Positions 14,842 to 21,069 of a stretch of DNA of 21,069 bases are shown one piece after another. The notes below the pieces were generated by a model. That model was not told the origin of the DNA. It searched no databases and saw nothing but the letters and a program-made list of their open reading frames with translations. Positions within the stretch are counted from its first letter, which is position 1. Every line of letters starts with the position of its first letter. The stretch comes from QHCE01 sp038260095. Lineage in GTDB: Bacteria > Actinomycetota > Actinomycetes > Mycobacteriales > QHCE01. The stretch covers positions 1-21,069 of the forward strand of contig JBBSOC010000038.1 of assembly GCA_038260095.1 (NCBI GenBank), read 5' to 3'. A program made the translations under genes and the position numbers.

Positions 14842-15948
14842 GTGACCGAAGAAGAACCACTGACTCGTGATTTCCTGCTACCTCAAGCTCGAGGTAGCGA
14901 GGTTTACTTCCTACGTCAGCCGGGTGGCAACGCTCACGAGCACGAGGTCGCCCTAAATCAAGTACGAAACGCCGGTTTTAGTGAAGTAGAACTACATGCC
15001 GCGATTGTGGCCGCACTAGGTGAGCTCGCCGAAAGCGGAGAGCTCACCTCCGCAGTGGTAGCAGCCAATTGGACCGGACTGATTGAACCGGCATTGAAAG
15101 GAGTCGCTGGGAGTATCGGAGGCTGGAAGCCAGAAGAGGGCCAGGCAGAGACTTATCTTCCGAGGGCTGCCCAGCTGGTTGTGGTCATTAATGCTCTAGC
15201 TGTGTCGGTTCCCAATGATATCACTGACGCAATTGTTCAGAATGATAAAAGCTTACTGGCAAAAACTGCCAACCGAGCAATTCCGCTCCGAAGAATGTTT
15301 GTTGATGAGTTATGGGTTGCCAAAAACCAGCTAGCCGAACAGGTCGAGGTTGCATCTTCTGAAGGGATCGGTCGCCTCCAAGAGGTGAGTTCGGCTGCGA
15401 AAGTTATCGGGGCTCTGCTGACCGGGAAATCACCGCGAGGTGGTAGACCTTCAACGTTTGCTGCATGGAGAGCACGGAAGATTCCGGCCACTTCAGCTCA
15501 GGCTCTAGTCATCCAGAAAGTTTTTGGCCCCTCATCGCTCATAGGTGGCGCGGCTGCCAAATACCGCACCGCTGAGGAGGCCCGGATTGCGCTCGGCGCT
15601 ACCTTGGCTAACAAACCTCCCGACACCCCTAGCGAGATATTCGATGCCCAAGTCGCCGTTGTGGCGGATATGTCTGCACTCGGCTGGACCACCGCCGCAC
15701 AGTTGGTTGAGCGGCTGGGTATTCCACCTAGCAAGCTCCCACTGGTACTGACCCTGGCGGATAGGGGGATTGCCAGTACCGCGACTGCGGCCGTATTATC
15801 CGTAGTTCGTAACCCAGACAAACCGCGCCCTGATGGGGAAGGGCTCTCCCGCGCTGTTGTGGCAGCGGTAAAGGCCGCGGTACGTGATAACTCGGAGCAG
15901 CTTGGTTTAAAGCCACCTACCTTTCGCCCGAAATTCAGGCGTAAGTAA
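14842..15948 (+). CDS. Uncharacterised 368-residue protein
   Basis: I do not recognise this protein. It is predicted soluble and mostly helical, with no signal peptide and no clear membrane segment. The N-terminal 70 residues are acidic and include a helix rich in Ala/Glu (ELHAAIVAALGELAESGEL). Residues around 200-225 carry a basic patch (GKSPRGGRPSTFAAWRARK). A segment near 280-300 (GWTTAAQLVERLGIPPSKL) resembles a helix-turn-helix or a small helical bundle. The C-terminus is strongly basic (PTFRPKFRRK), which could mean nucleic-acid or ribosome contact. The GTG start has only a short GAGG 5 bases upstream. Local G+C is lower than the neighbours (25 of 60 bases on line 15241-15300). It converges with the fatty-acid methyltransferase, 5 bases apart. 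Confidence 0.7.
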   Translation: MTEEEPLTRDFLLPQARGSEVYFLRQPGGNAHEHEVALNQVRNAGFSEVELHAAIVAALGELAESGELTSAVVAANWTGLIEPALKGVAGSIGGWKPEEGQAETYLPRAAQLVVVINALAVSVPNDITDAIVQNDKSLLAKTANRAIPLRRMFVDELWVAKNQLAEQVEVASSEGIGRLQEVSSAAKVIGALLTGKSPRGGRPSTFAAWRARKIPATSAQALVIQKVFGPSSLIGGAAAKYRTAEEARIALGATLANKPPDTPSEIFDAQVAVVADMSALGWTTAAQLVERLGIPPSKLPLVLTLADRGIASTATAAVLSVVRNPDKPRPDGEGLSRAVVAAVKAAVRDNSEQLGLKPPTFRPKFRRK

Positions 15949-15953
15949 AGAAT

Positions 15954-17264
15954 CTAACCTTGGGCTGAGCCTGGTCGGCTGAGGAGAAACTGGTGTACAT
16001 CGAGATATCCGCTGGCGAAGCCCGCTTGAGCCCAAGCCAGATACAGCTCCCAGGTTCGGCGGAACGTCTCATCGAAACCGAGCGCGTGCACGGCGTCGGC
16101 CTGTTGCATGAAGCGCTCCCGCCATATCCGGAGCGTCGCCGCGTAGTGCTGACCAAAACTGTGCCGCTGCGTCACCCGCAGTGCGGTGCATTCGTGCAGC
16201 GTCCGCTCAATAGCTAGCCATGATGGAGCGACGCCGCCGGGGAAGACATACTTATCTATCCACGTGTAGGTGTTGAGCGAAGCGGTCATCCGATCGTGCG
16301 GCATGGTGATTGCTTGCACTCCCACCCGGCCCTGCGGGGCTAGTGCACGGTCAAGTACCTCGAAGTAAGCCGGCCAATACTGCTCGCCGACCGCCTCAAT
16401 CATCTCCACACTGCAAATAGCGTCGTATTGCTCGTCGCCAAGTGCGCGGTAATCCCGCAGCTCAATGCAGACCCGGTCGGCGACGCCAGCTTCCGCGGCG
16501 CGCTGCTGAGCTAGCTCGAGTTGCTGCCCGGACAAAGTGATGCTGCGGACAGTTGCGCCACGCTGAGCAGCGCGGATCGCGAGCTCACCCCAGCCGGTCC
16601 CAATCTCGAGCACTCGACTTCCAGCCTTCACTGCCGTGAGGTCGAGTAGATGGTCGATTTTCCGGCGCTGCGCGTCGCCAAGGTTCTCAGCGCTGGCTGT
16701 GAGCCGGCCGGTCTCGTCAGTCGGGAATATCGCCGAGGAGTAGGTCAGAGTCTCATCCAGGAACAGGGCGAACAGTTCGTTGGACAGGTCGTAGTGCCGA
16801 TGAATGTTGTCTCGTGCACCAGTGAGCGTGTTGCGCAGCGCGCGGGGCTGTGGCGAGACGTAGAGGCTGCGTAGTCGCTGTAGTCGCGGCGGCACCAGGG
16901 TGGTTATCTGAGTGGCCAGCACCGTGAGCAGAGCGGGAAGATCGTCTGATGACCAGTCCCCGGCTTGATAGGACTCACCGAAACCGATAAGCCCTCCAGT
17001 GCCCAGCCGACGGTAGAACACGTCTGGTCGATGTAGGCGCAGCGTTGGTGTGTCGAGATCACCAATGTGACTGCCATCGGGGTAAGTGACGTTGATGGGA
17101 AGTCGCCGAGCCACTCGATTCATCAGCCGGGCGGCCACCGCAGCCCGGATCCGGCTGCGCGGTACCGACGCGACATCGGGCCATCGCTGCGGATCGACTT
17201 GTGGCTCCGCGGCGGCCAGAGGGCAGAGCGGCTGACGCGAAACTTCGGCCGTGGACGAGGTCAT
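15954..17264 (-). CDS. ufaA1: SAM-dependent fatty-acid methyltransferase (cyclopropane-synthase family)
   Basis: The 436-residue product belongs to the cyclopropane-fatty-acid synthase family: an N-terminal lipid-binding part (about 1-150), then a SAM-binding Rossmann domain with VLEIGTGWGELA (218-229), the EMIEAVG motif (287-293), and the family HYDLSNELFALFLDE segment (157-171). It transfers a methyl or methylene group to an unsaturated acyl chain of a phospholipid. Its place after the DUF1365 and FAD genes matches Rv0447c (UfaA1) of M. tuberculosis, proposed to make the methylated intermediate of tuberculostearic acid; cyclopropane or furan fatty acids are alternatives for such triplets. 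I chose ATG 17264, with AGGAGAG upstream and an ATGA overlap with the preceding stop; the longer open frame runs through DUF1365. Confidence 0.92.
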   Translation of the reverse strand: MTSSTAEVSRQPLCPLAAAEPQVDPQRWPDVASVPRSRIRAAVAARLMNRVARRLPINVTYPDGSHIGDLDTPTLRLHRPDVFYRRLGTGGLIGFGESYQAGDWSSDDLPALLTVLATQITTLVPPRLQRLRSLYVSPQPRALRNTLTGARDNIHRHYDLSNELFALFLDETLTYSSAIFPTDETGRLTASAENLGDAQRRKIDHLLDLTAVKAGSRVLEIGTGWGELAIRAAQRGATVRSITLSGQQLELAQQRAAEAGVADRVCIELRDYRALGDEQYDAICSVEMIEAVGEQYWPAYFEVLDRALAPQGRVGVQAITMPHDRMTASLNTYTWIDKYVFPGGVAPSWLAIERTLHECTALRVTQRHSFGQHYAATLRIWRERFMQQADAVHALGFDETFRRTWELYLAWAQAGFASGYLDVHQFLLSRPGSAQG

Positions 17265-18010
17265 TGCACACTCTCCTGTGGTTGATGGATCGGACGTTTG
17301 GCGACGGGTAGACCACGCAACCAGAGCTGGACGCCTTGCCATCGAATGCGTAGGCTGACCAGCGCCGTGGACCACCCGTGACGAGCCACGGCCCGCAGTA
17401 CCCCAGCGGCGTTAGCGGGCTGGCGCGTACCGCGCAGTGTGGCCACGAATGGTCGTGTATCGCCGTAGGTAAGCACGATGCTGAGCGCGAGCGTTTCGTT
17501 CGGGATCGGAAGCGTCATCTCGTACTCGCCGTGGACCTCGAAAAACGGCGACACGTAAAACTCTTTGGGTGTTTGCGCACGGCCGCCTGTGTCGGTTGTC
17601 AGCAGATAGCAGTGGCGTTCTCCGTAGGTGTTATGCACTTCGGCGATGACGCAGCGCAGTGCCCCGTCAGGGGTGTGGCACCAATACACCGAGAGCGGAT
17701 TAAAAACGTAGCCCAGCATCCGGGCATGGGCCAGCATGATGATGTGGCCCCCCTCTAGATCGATGCTGTGGGTGGCGAGGAAGTTATCCACGTTGGCGCG
17801 GATACTGCGCCGCGGGTCACCGAGGTGGTCGCGGGCGTCGAATCGAGCCAGAGCTCGCAGCGGCCACGGCAGGTTGGGCAAGTGCTCAAGATCTACGAGC
17901 CATTGGTAAGTGCGGTAGCTGAATGCGTGTCGCTTCGGTTGGGTTCGCACATGGTGTAAGCGGCATTCATACAGCGCGGGGGTCTGATTTTTCACAACCA
18001 TGCTCACCAT
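17261..18010 (-). CDS. DUF1365 family protein
   Basis: The 249-residue protein is a DUF1365 member: typical segments are LYECRLHHVRTQPKRHAFSY near the start, GYVFNPLSVYWCH in the middle and AEVHNTYGERHCYLL, with YVSPFFEVHGEYEM after it. No enzymatic activity is firmly established for the family as far as I know; it travels with the neighbouring FAD oxidoreductase and cyclopropane-synthase-like enzyme across actinobacteria and proteobacteria, which points to a shared role in modifying membrane fatty acids. GGAGG precedes the ATG, which lies within the end of the FAD gene (7-base overlap); its stop overlaps the methyltransferase start by 4 bases. The counterpart in M. tuberculosis is Rv0448c. 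Confidence 0.93.
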   Translation of the reverse strand: MVSMVVKNQTPALYECRLHHVRTQPKRHAFSYRTYQWLVDLEHLPNLPWPLRALARFDARDHLGDPRRSIRANVDNFLATHSIDLEGGHIIMLAHARMLGYVFNPLSVYWCHTPDGALRCVIAEVHNTYGERHCYLLTTDTGGRAQTPKEFYVSPFFEVHGEYEMTLPIPNETLALSIVLTYGDTRPFVATLRGTRQPANAAGVLRAVARHGWSTALVSLRIRWQGVQLWLRGLPVAKRPIHQPQESVQ

Positions 18011-19287
18011 GGCACCTCCAACGCGCTGGCGGCGGTAACGCCGGACCTGCAGCCGTCTTCGTGAAAACCCCAGCCGTGGTAGGCGCCGGCGTAAGCGGTG
18101 TTTTCCGTCGACAAGGTGGGAAGGTCTCGCTGCGCGGCGAGGGATTCGGGGGTGTAGATCGGATGCTCGTAAACCATGCGGGCGATGACGCGCTGCGGAT
18201 CGATGGCCGCCATATCGTCATCGTCGTTGTCGCCCAACGTGACTACGTACCGGGTGGGATCGGCAAGCCGCTGCAGCCGATTCATGTCATAACTGACCCG
18301 CAGGTGAGACCCGGTTGGCTGGCACGTTGGCAACCGATAGTTCCAGCTGGCCGCGGCAGCGGGGTGGCGTGGTAGCACGCTGGCGTCGGTGTGCAACACA
18401 GCGTCACTGCGTGAATACCTGAACGCACTCAGTACCCGCTGCTCCTCGGGGGCGGGATCAGCGAGCAGTCGCAGCGCTTGGTCGGCGTGGGTGGCGATCA
18501 CGACGGCTCGATATTCGGTGGTTTTGTCGCCCTCTTCGTGCACACCCGCACCGCCTGCGTACCGATAGATGGCGCGCACCGGAGTAGCTATCCGCGCGGC
18601 GGTGAGTTGTCCGGCGGCGCGCTGTACGTAGTTGCGGGAGCCGCCGACCACGGTGCGCCACGTGGGAGAGCCGGTGATGCTGAGCAGACCGTGGTTGGAC
18701 AGAAACGTGAACAGATACCGGGCCGGATAAGCGGCCACTTCACCGGTGCCGCATGACCATACCGCCGACACCAGCGGGGTGAGGAAATGCTGGACGAAGT
18801 GCTGACTGAACCGGCCCGCTGTCACGAACTCACCCAGCGTGACCTCGGTAGGCGTTTGCTCGCTGGCTAGGAGCTGGCGAGCCCGGCGGTGAAACCGCAG
18901 CACTTGAGCCAGTGTCACTAAGTACGCCGGGTTACGTATCGACGCCGCGGTAGGGAATAGACCGCGTAGGCCGCGTGCGCCCGCATACTCCAACCCGCAG
19001 CCATCGCAACGCACGGACATGCTCATCTGCGTAGGCTGAGTCTGCACCCCAAGCTCGGCGAAGAGCCGAAGCAGCTGGGGATAGGTGCGCTGGTTATGCA
19101 CGATAAAGCCTGAGTCGATGTTCAGTGTGCGACCGGATGTGCTTACGACGTCGTGGGTGTGGCTGTGACCGCCAAGACGGGTGTCGGCCTCATAGAGCGT
19201 GACGTCGTAGCGCCGCTGCAATATATAGGCAGCGGTGAGACCAGAAACGCCCGAACCGATTACCGCGACTGTATCTCGTGCCACCAT
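18004..19287 (-). CDS. FAD-dependent amine-oxidase-like oxidoreductase
   Basis: The 427-residue flavoprotein opens with a dinucleotide-binding fold: VAVIGSGVSGLTAAYIL (GxGxxG at 11-16), the acidic residue after the second strand (YEAD), and RLGGHSHT. The C-terminal part ends with the substrate- and FAD-closing region YAGAYHGWGFHEDGCRSG. This is the NAD(P)-binding flavin oxidase group that includes Rv0449c; in the triplet it may desaturate or reduce the acyl chain modified by the methyltransferase, but the reaction is not settled. The frame can begin at GTG 19305, but ATG 19287 has GGGAGG 6 bases upstream and is preferred. It is the first gene of the operon and lies just downstream of a SigK-type promoter. 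Confidence 0.9.
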   Translation of the reverse strand: MVARDTVAVIGSGVSGLTAAYILQRRYDVTLYEADTRLGGHSHTHDVVSTSGRTLNIDSGFIVHNQRTYPQLLRLFAELGVQTQPTQMSMSVRCDGCGLEYAGARGLRGLFPTAASIRNPAYLVTLAQVLRFHRRARQLLASEQTPTEVTLGEFVTAGRFSQHFVQHFLTPLVSAVWSCGTGEVAAYPARYLFTFLSNHGLLSITGSPTWRTVVGGSRNYVQRAAGQLTAARIATPVRAIYRYAGGAGVHEEGDKTTEYRAVVIATHADQALRLLADPAPEEQRVLSAFRYSRSDAVLHTDASVLPRHPAAAASWNYRLPTCQPTGSHLRVSYDMNRLQRLADPTRYVVTLGDNDDDDMAAIDPQRVIARMVYEHPIYTPESLAAQRDLPTLSTENTAYAGAYHGWGFHEDGCRSGVTAASALEVPW

Positions 19288-19312
19288 CTCCGACCTCCCA
19301 TCCACAGGAGTA

Positions 19313-19340
19313 GTTCGGTAGCTACTACTGATTTGGATGG
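19313..19340 (-). promoter_or_regulatory. SigK-type ECF promoter of the fatty-acid operon
   Basis: On the minus strand CCATCC (19340-19335), a 16-base spacer and CCGAAC (19318-19313) stand directly upstream of the FAD gene. From memory, mycobacterial SigK uses CCATCC-N16/17-CCGAAT, and Rv0449c, the orthologue of this gene, belongs to the SigK regulon. Eleven of twelve consensus bases match with a consensus spacer. The predicted RNA start, about 19306, leaves a 5' leader of some 20 bases that carries the GGGAGG ribosome site. No sigK/rskA gene is in this window. Confidence 0.65.
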
Positions 19341-19409
19341 GATTGGAACGAGCTGTGACGTGTTCGTTAAGTCAGCAATGGTTCGGCAACGGCGGAAGCC
19401 CGATGTTAA

Positions 19410-19510
19410 GAGAGCCCGGCAATAGGTGGATGCCAAGGCCGCAGGAGCCGCCGCCTACGAAGGTAGGCAAGGCGACGAGAACGCCGGCAGCGCCCTATTG
19501 CCCGAGTCTC
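19410..19510. other. Large imperfect hairpin between two minus-strand operons
   Basis: Arms 19410-19426 and 19494-19510 pair at 14 of 17 positions, with nine perfect inner pairs (GGCAATAGG/CCTATTGCC). The stem resumes inward with TGCC (19431-19434) and GGCA (19486-19489), and is capped by a 6-base perfect hairpin GCCTAC-GAAG-GTAGGC at 19453-19468. It starts 29 bases after the stop of the membrane-protein gene on the minus strand, so a 3' terminator or stabiliser is the simplest reading; no T-run follows. Confidence 0.5.
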
Positions 19511-19538
19511 TAAGTGCCGCTTGAAGGCGGCGGCACGA

Positions 19539-20036
19539 CTACTCCTGGTCGATTGCTGCCCGTCGGGTAGCTGCCGCGGCACTCATGCTGACTAAAATTC
19601 CGATCGCCAACGTAGTGATGAGGTTTATGAAAGCAGTGCCAACCTTCTCCGCGGGAGGCTGGTTGCCTACTAGAGGCAGTAAGAACAGCACCACGATAGT
19701 TACACCGGCGATCCAAGCAAAGAACGTGCGTGGTCGCGGCGTGCCGCGCAGCAAAAGGCGCATGAGCTCAGTAGCAGCCAGGGCGAGTGCGACCGCGCCA
19801 ACCACGTACAACAGCAGCGCAATGATGAACCAGCCCCCTTCGCTGCCCAAAATGGGAATACGTGCGATGCCGCGAATGAGCAGAAAACCTATGAGCGCAA
19901 CTCCGGCCGCCACGCCAGCCGCGGCTCGCCCACCTGACCACAGCATTGCTAGCCGAGACGGATTACGTAAGGGGTCGTTTTGCACAGGCGCTGCGTGTGC
20001 TGGGCGCTCATAGGTGGGTTCTAGGTTGCTAGTCAT
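19539..20036 (-). CDS. DUF6069-like four-helix membrane protein
   Basis: The 165-residue protein has a short soluble N-terminus (about 30 residues, proline-rich) and four hydrophobic segments at about 37-57, 70-92, 103-121 and 131-152. The spacing, the first-helix pattern LWSGGRAAAGVAAGVALIGFL and the RPRTFFAWIAGV stretch before helix three recall the DUF6069 family of small actinobacterial membrane proteins, for which no function is known to me. The ATG is preceded only by a weak GAAG. It appears to be a single-gene unit, ending just before the large hairpin and the fatty-acid operon promoter; it may or may not relate to envelope lipids. Confidence 0.75.
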   Translation of the reverse strand: MTSNLEPTYERPAHAAPVQNDPLRNPSRLAMLWSGGRAAAGVAAGVALIGFLLIRGIARIPILGSEGGWFIIALLLYVVGAVALALAATELMRLLLRGTPRPRTFFAWIAGVTIVVLFLLPLVGNQPPAEKVGTAFINLITTLAIGILVSMSAAAATRRAAIDQE

Positions 20037-20277
20037 GTTTCTTCACAAGCCATCCATTTCGGGTGCGGCAACCACAGCGACTGCTTATTCGCGCAGTAGC
20101 CGCTGACACCTCACCGTACTATCCGCCGAACAGCTTCTCCAAACATTTCACCTAAGGGTCAGTCATGCCTTGCTCCTGATCGCCATTTGAGCTGATGGTC
20201 GCTACCGAGCGGCGATGGGTTTTCGTCCCTCGGATTCCCTACCGTTCCCGATTCCGATCGTGCGGAACCTGACATGA
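20037..20277. other. Gene-free region before the CGNR gene end
   Basis: No gene is visible in these 241 bases. An imperfect hairpin, AGCGACTGC (20076-20084) with GCAGT-AGC-CGCT (20093-20104), lies about 40 bases upstream of the membrane-protein start. The promoter for that gene should be here, but no motif stands out. The base composition changes across this gap, from ordinary for the window to clearly GC-rich on its right side. Confidence 0.4.
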
Positions 20278-20802
20278 TCAGCTGTGGGTGCGGTGGCGGT
20301 GTTGGCGTTGTCTCCAGCCGCAGGGGTCCTCGGCGTGCCAGCGCCGGGTTCGGGAGCGGGTGGTGTCGTAGAAGAGTAGGTTGCATTCAGTCCGGGCGCA
20401 GCGACGCAACCGGTCCGGTTCGAGGGCGGCGAGTTCCTCGATGATGCGGCGAGCCATTCCGGCGGCGATCGTGGTGTCGTTCCATACCAAGTACTGGTGT
20501 AGTCCGGCGCTGGTGGCCGCGAGTTCGATATGGGCGGTGCTGCCGTGAGCGAGTGTATTGATCGCGCCGTCGTCTGGGGGTTCGCCGGCGAGTAGGGCCT
20601 CGGTCGTCTGCAGGGCGACCTGCTGGACGCGACGCAGGGCAGGTAGGTCAGCTTCAGTGACGCGGCGGGCGACCAGTGTTGCCAACTGCCCGGTGGCGGT
20701 GGCTGGGTCAGGCAGCACCGACTCGCTCCGCCGGATGTGCGCCCCCGGCGGCCGTCGTGGCCTGCCTAGGTTGGCCAGCAGGACCAGAGCGTCGGGTTTC
20801 AC
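20278..20802 (-). CDS. CGNR zinc-finger / ABATE-domain regulator with altered finger
   Basis: The 174-residue protein has the ABATE-type N-terminal region (DALVLLANLGRPRR, then a helical body to about 130) and a C-terminal finger RLRRCARTECNLLFYDTTRS (131-150) of the CGNR family, whose members are presumed stress-related transcription regulators. The canonical end reads WCS...CGNR; here it is RRWHAEDPCGWR, so the third cysteine is His156 and CGNR has become CGWR (161-164). His could still bind zinc. No frameshift explains the change, as the neighbouring frames do not restore the motif. The GTG start at 20802 overlaps the preceding gene's stop by four bases; the longer open frame runs back through that gene. 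Codon use is much GC-richer than the rest of the window. Confidence 0.78.
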   Translation of the reverse strand: MKPDALVLLANLGRPRRPPGAHIRRSESVLPDPATATGQLATLVARRVTEADLPALRRVQQVALQTTEALLAGEPPDDGAINTLAHGSTAHIELAATSAGLHQYLVWNDTTIAAGMARRIIEELAALEPDRLRRCARTECNLLFYDTTRSRTRRWHAEDPCGWRQRQHRHRTHS

Positions 20803-21069
20803 TGTGGGGCAGTCTCGCCCCGGATGGCGACGAAGCGGCGTCGGGGCTCGGCGACGAGGCGGTTGGCGGTGCGCGCGTTGGGGTGCGTGGCGTAGTCGCG
20901 CAGTACCGCGTCGGCGCATTCGCGGGTTGTCCACTTGCTGACCACCAGCATGTGTCCCGGGTCGTCTGCGTCGATGAGTAGCTCGTGGCTCAGGTATCCG
21001 TTGTAGTCCGGCATGTCCCGCCAGATGGCTTCGGTCACGGCACGGCCCTCGGCGGCCGTGGCCGCCGGG
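20799..21069 (-). CDS. Antibiotic-biosynthesis-monooxygenase-type protein (partial)
   Basis: The visible 90 codons give a small ferredoxin-like-fold protein of the ABM type: MPDYNGYLSHELLIDADDPG, then MLVVSKWTTRE and a helix, ending with a conserved basic FVAIRG stretch. Such domains are small cofactor-free or haem-linked oxygenases or simply binding proteins. The frame is open to the end of the window and reads sensibly beyond the GTG at 21038 (PAATAAEGRA before it), and the first strand of the fold is missing, so the 5' end lies outside. It is translationally coupled to the CGNR gene (GTGA overlap), suggesting the regulator controls or senses the same signal. Confidence 0.75.
   Translation of the reverse strand, partial: PAATAAEGRAVTEAIWRDMPDYNGYLSHELLIDADDPGHMLVVSKWTTRECADAVLRDYATHPNARTANRLVAEPRRRFVAIRGETAPQ

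Noticed and set aside
17265..17375. Start of the fatty-acid methyltransferase at 17375
   Set aside because: That stretch is inside the DUF1365 gene in another frame; ATG 17264 has AGGAGAG and an ATGA overlap.
19426..19524. Small alanine-rich plus-strand ORF of 32 codons
   Set aside because: It looks protein-like by composition but has no ribosome-binding site and is fully explained by the arms and cap of the long hairpin.

Overview
The window looks like a chromosomal segment of a mycolic-acid-group actinobacterium (order Mycobacteriales) of moderate GC. The evidence is gene content and order. The block ribF - rpsO - pnp - M16 peptidase - dapB follows the mycobacterial/corynebacterial order, a lat-type lysine 6-aminotransferase is present, and the triplet FAD oxidoreductase - DUF1365 - fatty-acid methyltransferase is arranged like Rv0449c-Rv0448c-Rv0447c of Mycobacterium tuberculosis. 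Many start codons are GTG. Hand counts of single 60-base lines give about 42-65% G+C over most of the window, so this is not one of the very GC-rich genera; a reduced-genome relative such as Lawsonella would fit, but that is a guess.

Layout. 1-218: upstream region with no gene. 219-1664: a complete haem catalase. 1688-2280 (-): a RelE/ParE-type toxin with its antitoxin. 2412-3506 (-): a TPR protein with four membrane segments. 3591-9665 (+): the core block ribF, rpsO (with an unusual 56-residue N-terminal extension), pnp, an M16 zinc protease and dapB. 9731-10723 (+): a glycosyltransferase-like protein whose true start is probably upstream of the first ordinary start codon. 10826-11950 (-): a membrane-anchored antigen-85/esterase-D-like hydrolase. 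11951-12372: a gene-free stretch with a strongly structured segment. 12373-12974 (+): a VapBC module. 12961-13119 (-): a possible small ORF. 13210-14547 (-): lat. 14842-15948 (+): an unrecognised 368-residue protein. 15954-19287 (-): the three-gene fatty-acid modification operon. 19539-20036 (-): a DUF6069-like membrane protein. 20278-21069 (-): a CGNR-finger regulator and a partial antibiotic-biosynthesis-monooxygenase-type protein, in visibly higher-GC DNA.

How it works together. The core block covers flavin cofactor synthesis, a ribosomal protein, RNA decay, proteolysis and the diaminopimelate/lysine branch. The 15.9-19.3 kb operon is translationally coupled (4- and 7-base overlaps). It is preceded by a near-perfect match to the extracytoplasmic sigma factor SigK promoter described in mycobacteria (CCATCC, 16 bases, CCGAAC), which suggests conserved envelope-lipid regulation. 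Two toxin-antitoxin modules, both with a -10-like hexamer exactly 6 bases before the antitoxin ATG (predicted leaderless mRNAs), flank different parts of the window.

The most unusual points are the rpsO extension with its in-frame 15-base triple repeat, the SigK-type promoter, two intergenic segments that fold like structured RNAs (12101-12207 and 19410-19510), and the unrecognised protein at 14842-15948. I found no CRISPR array, tRNA, rRNA, transposase or prophage gene.
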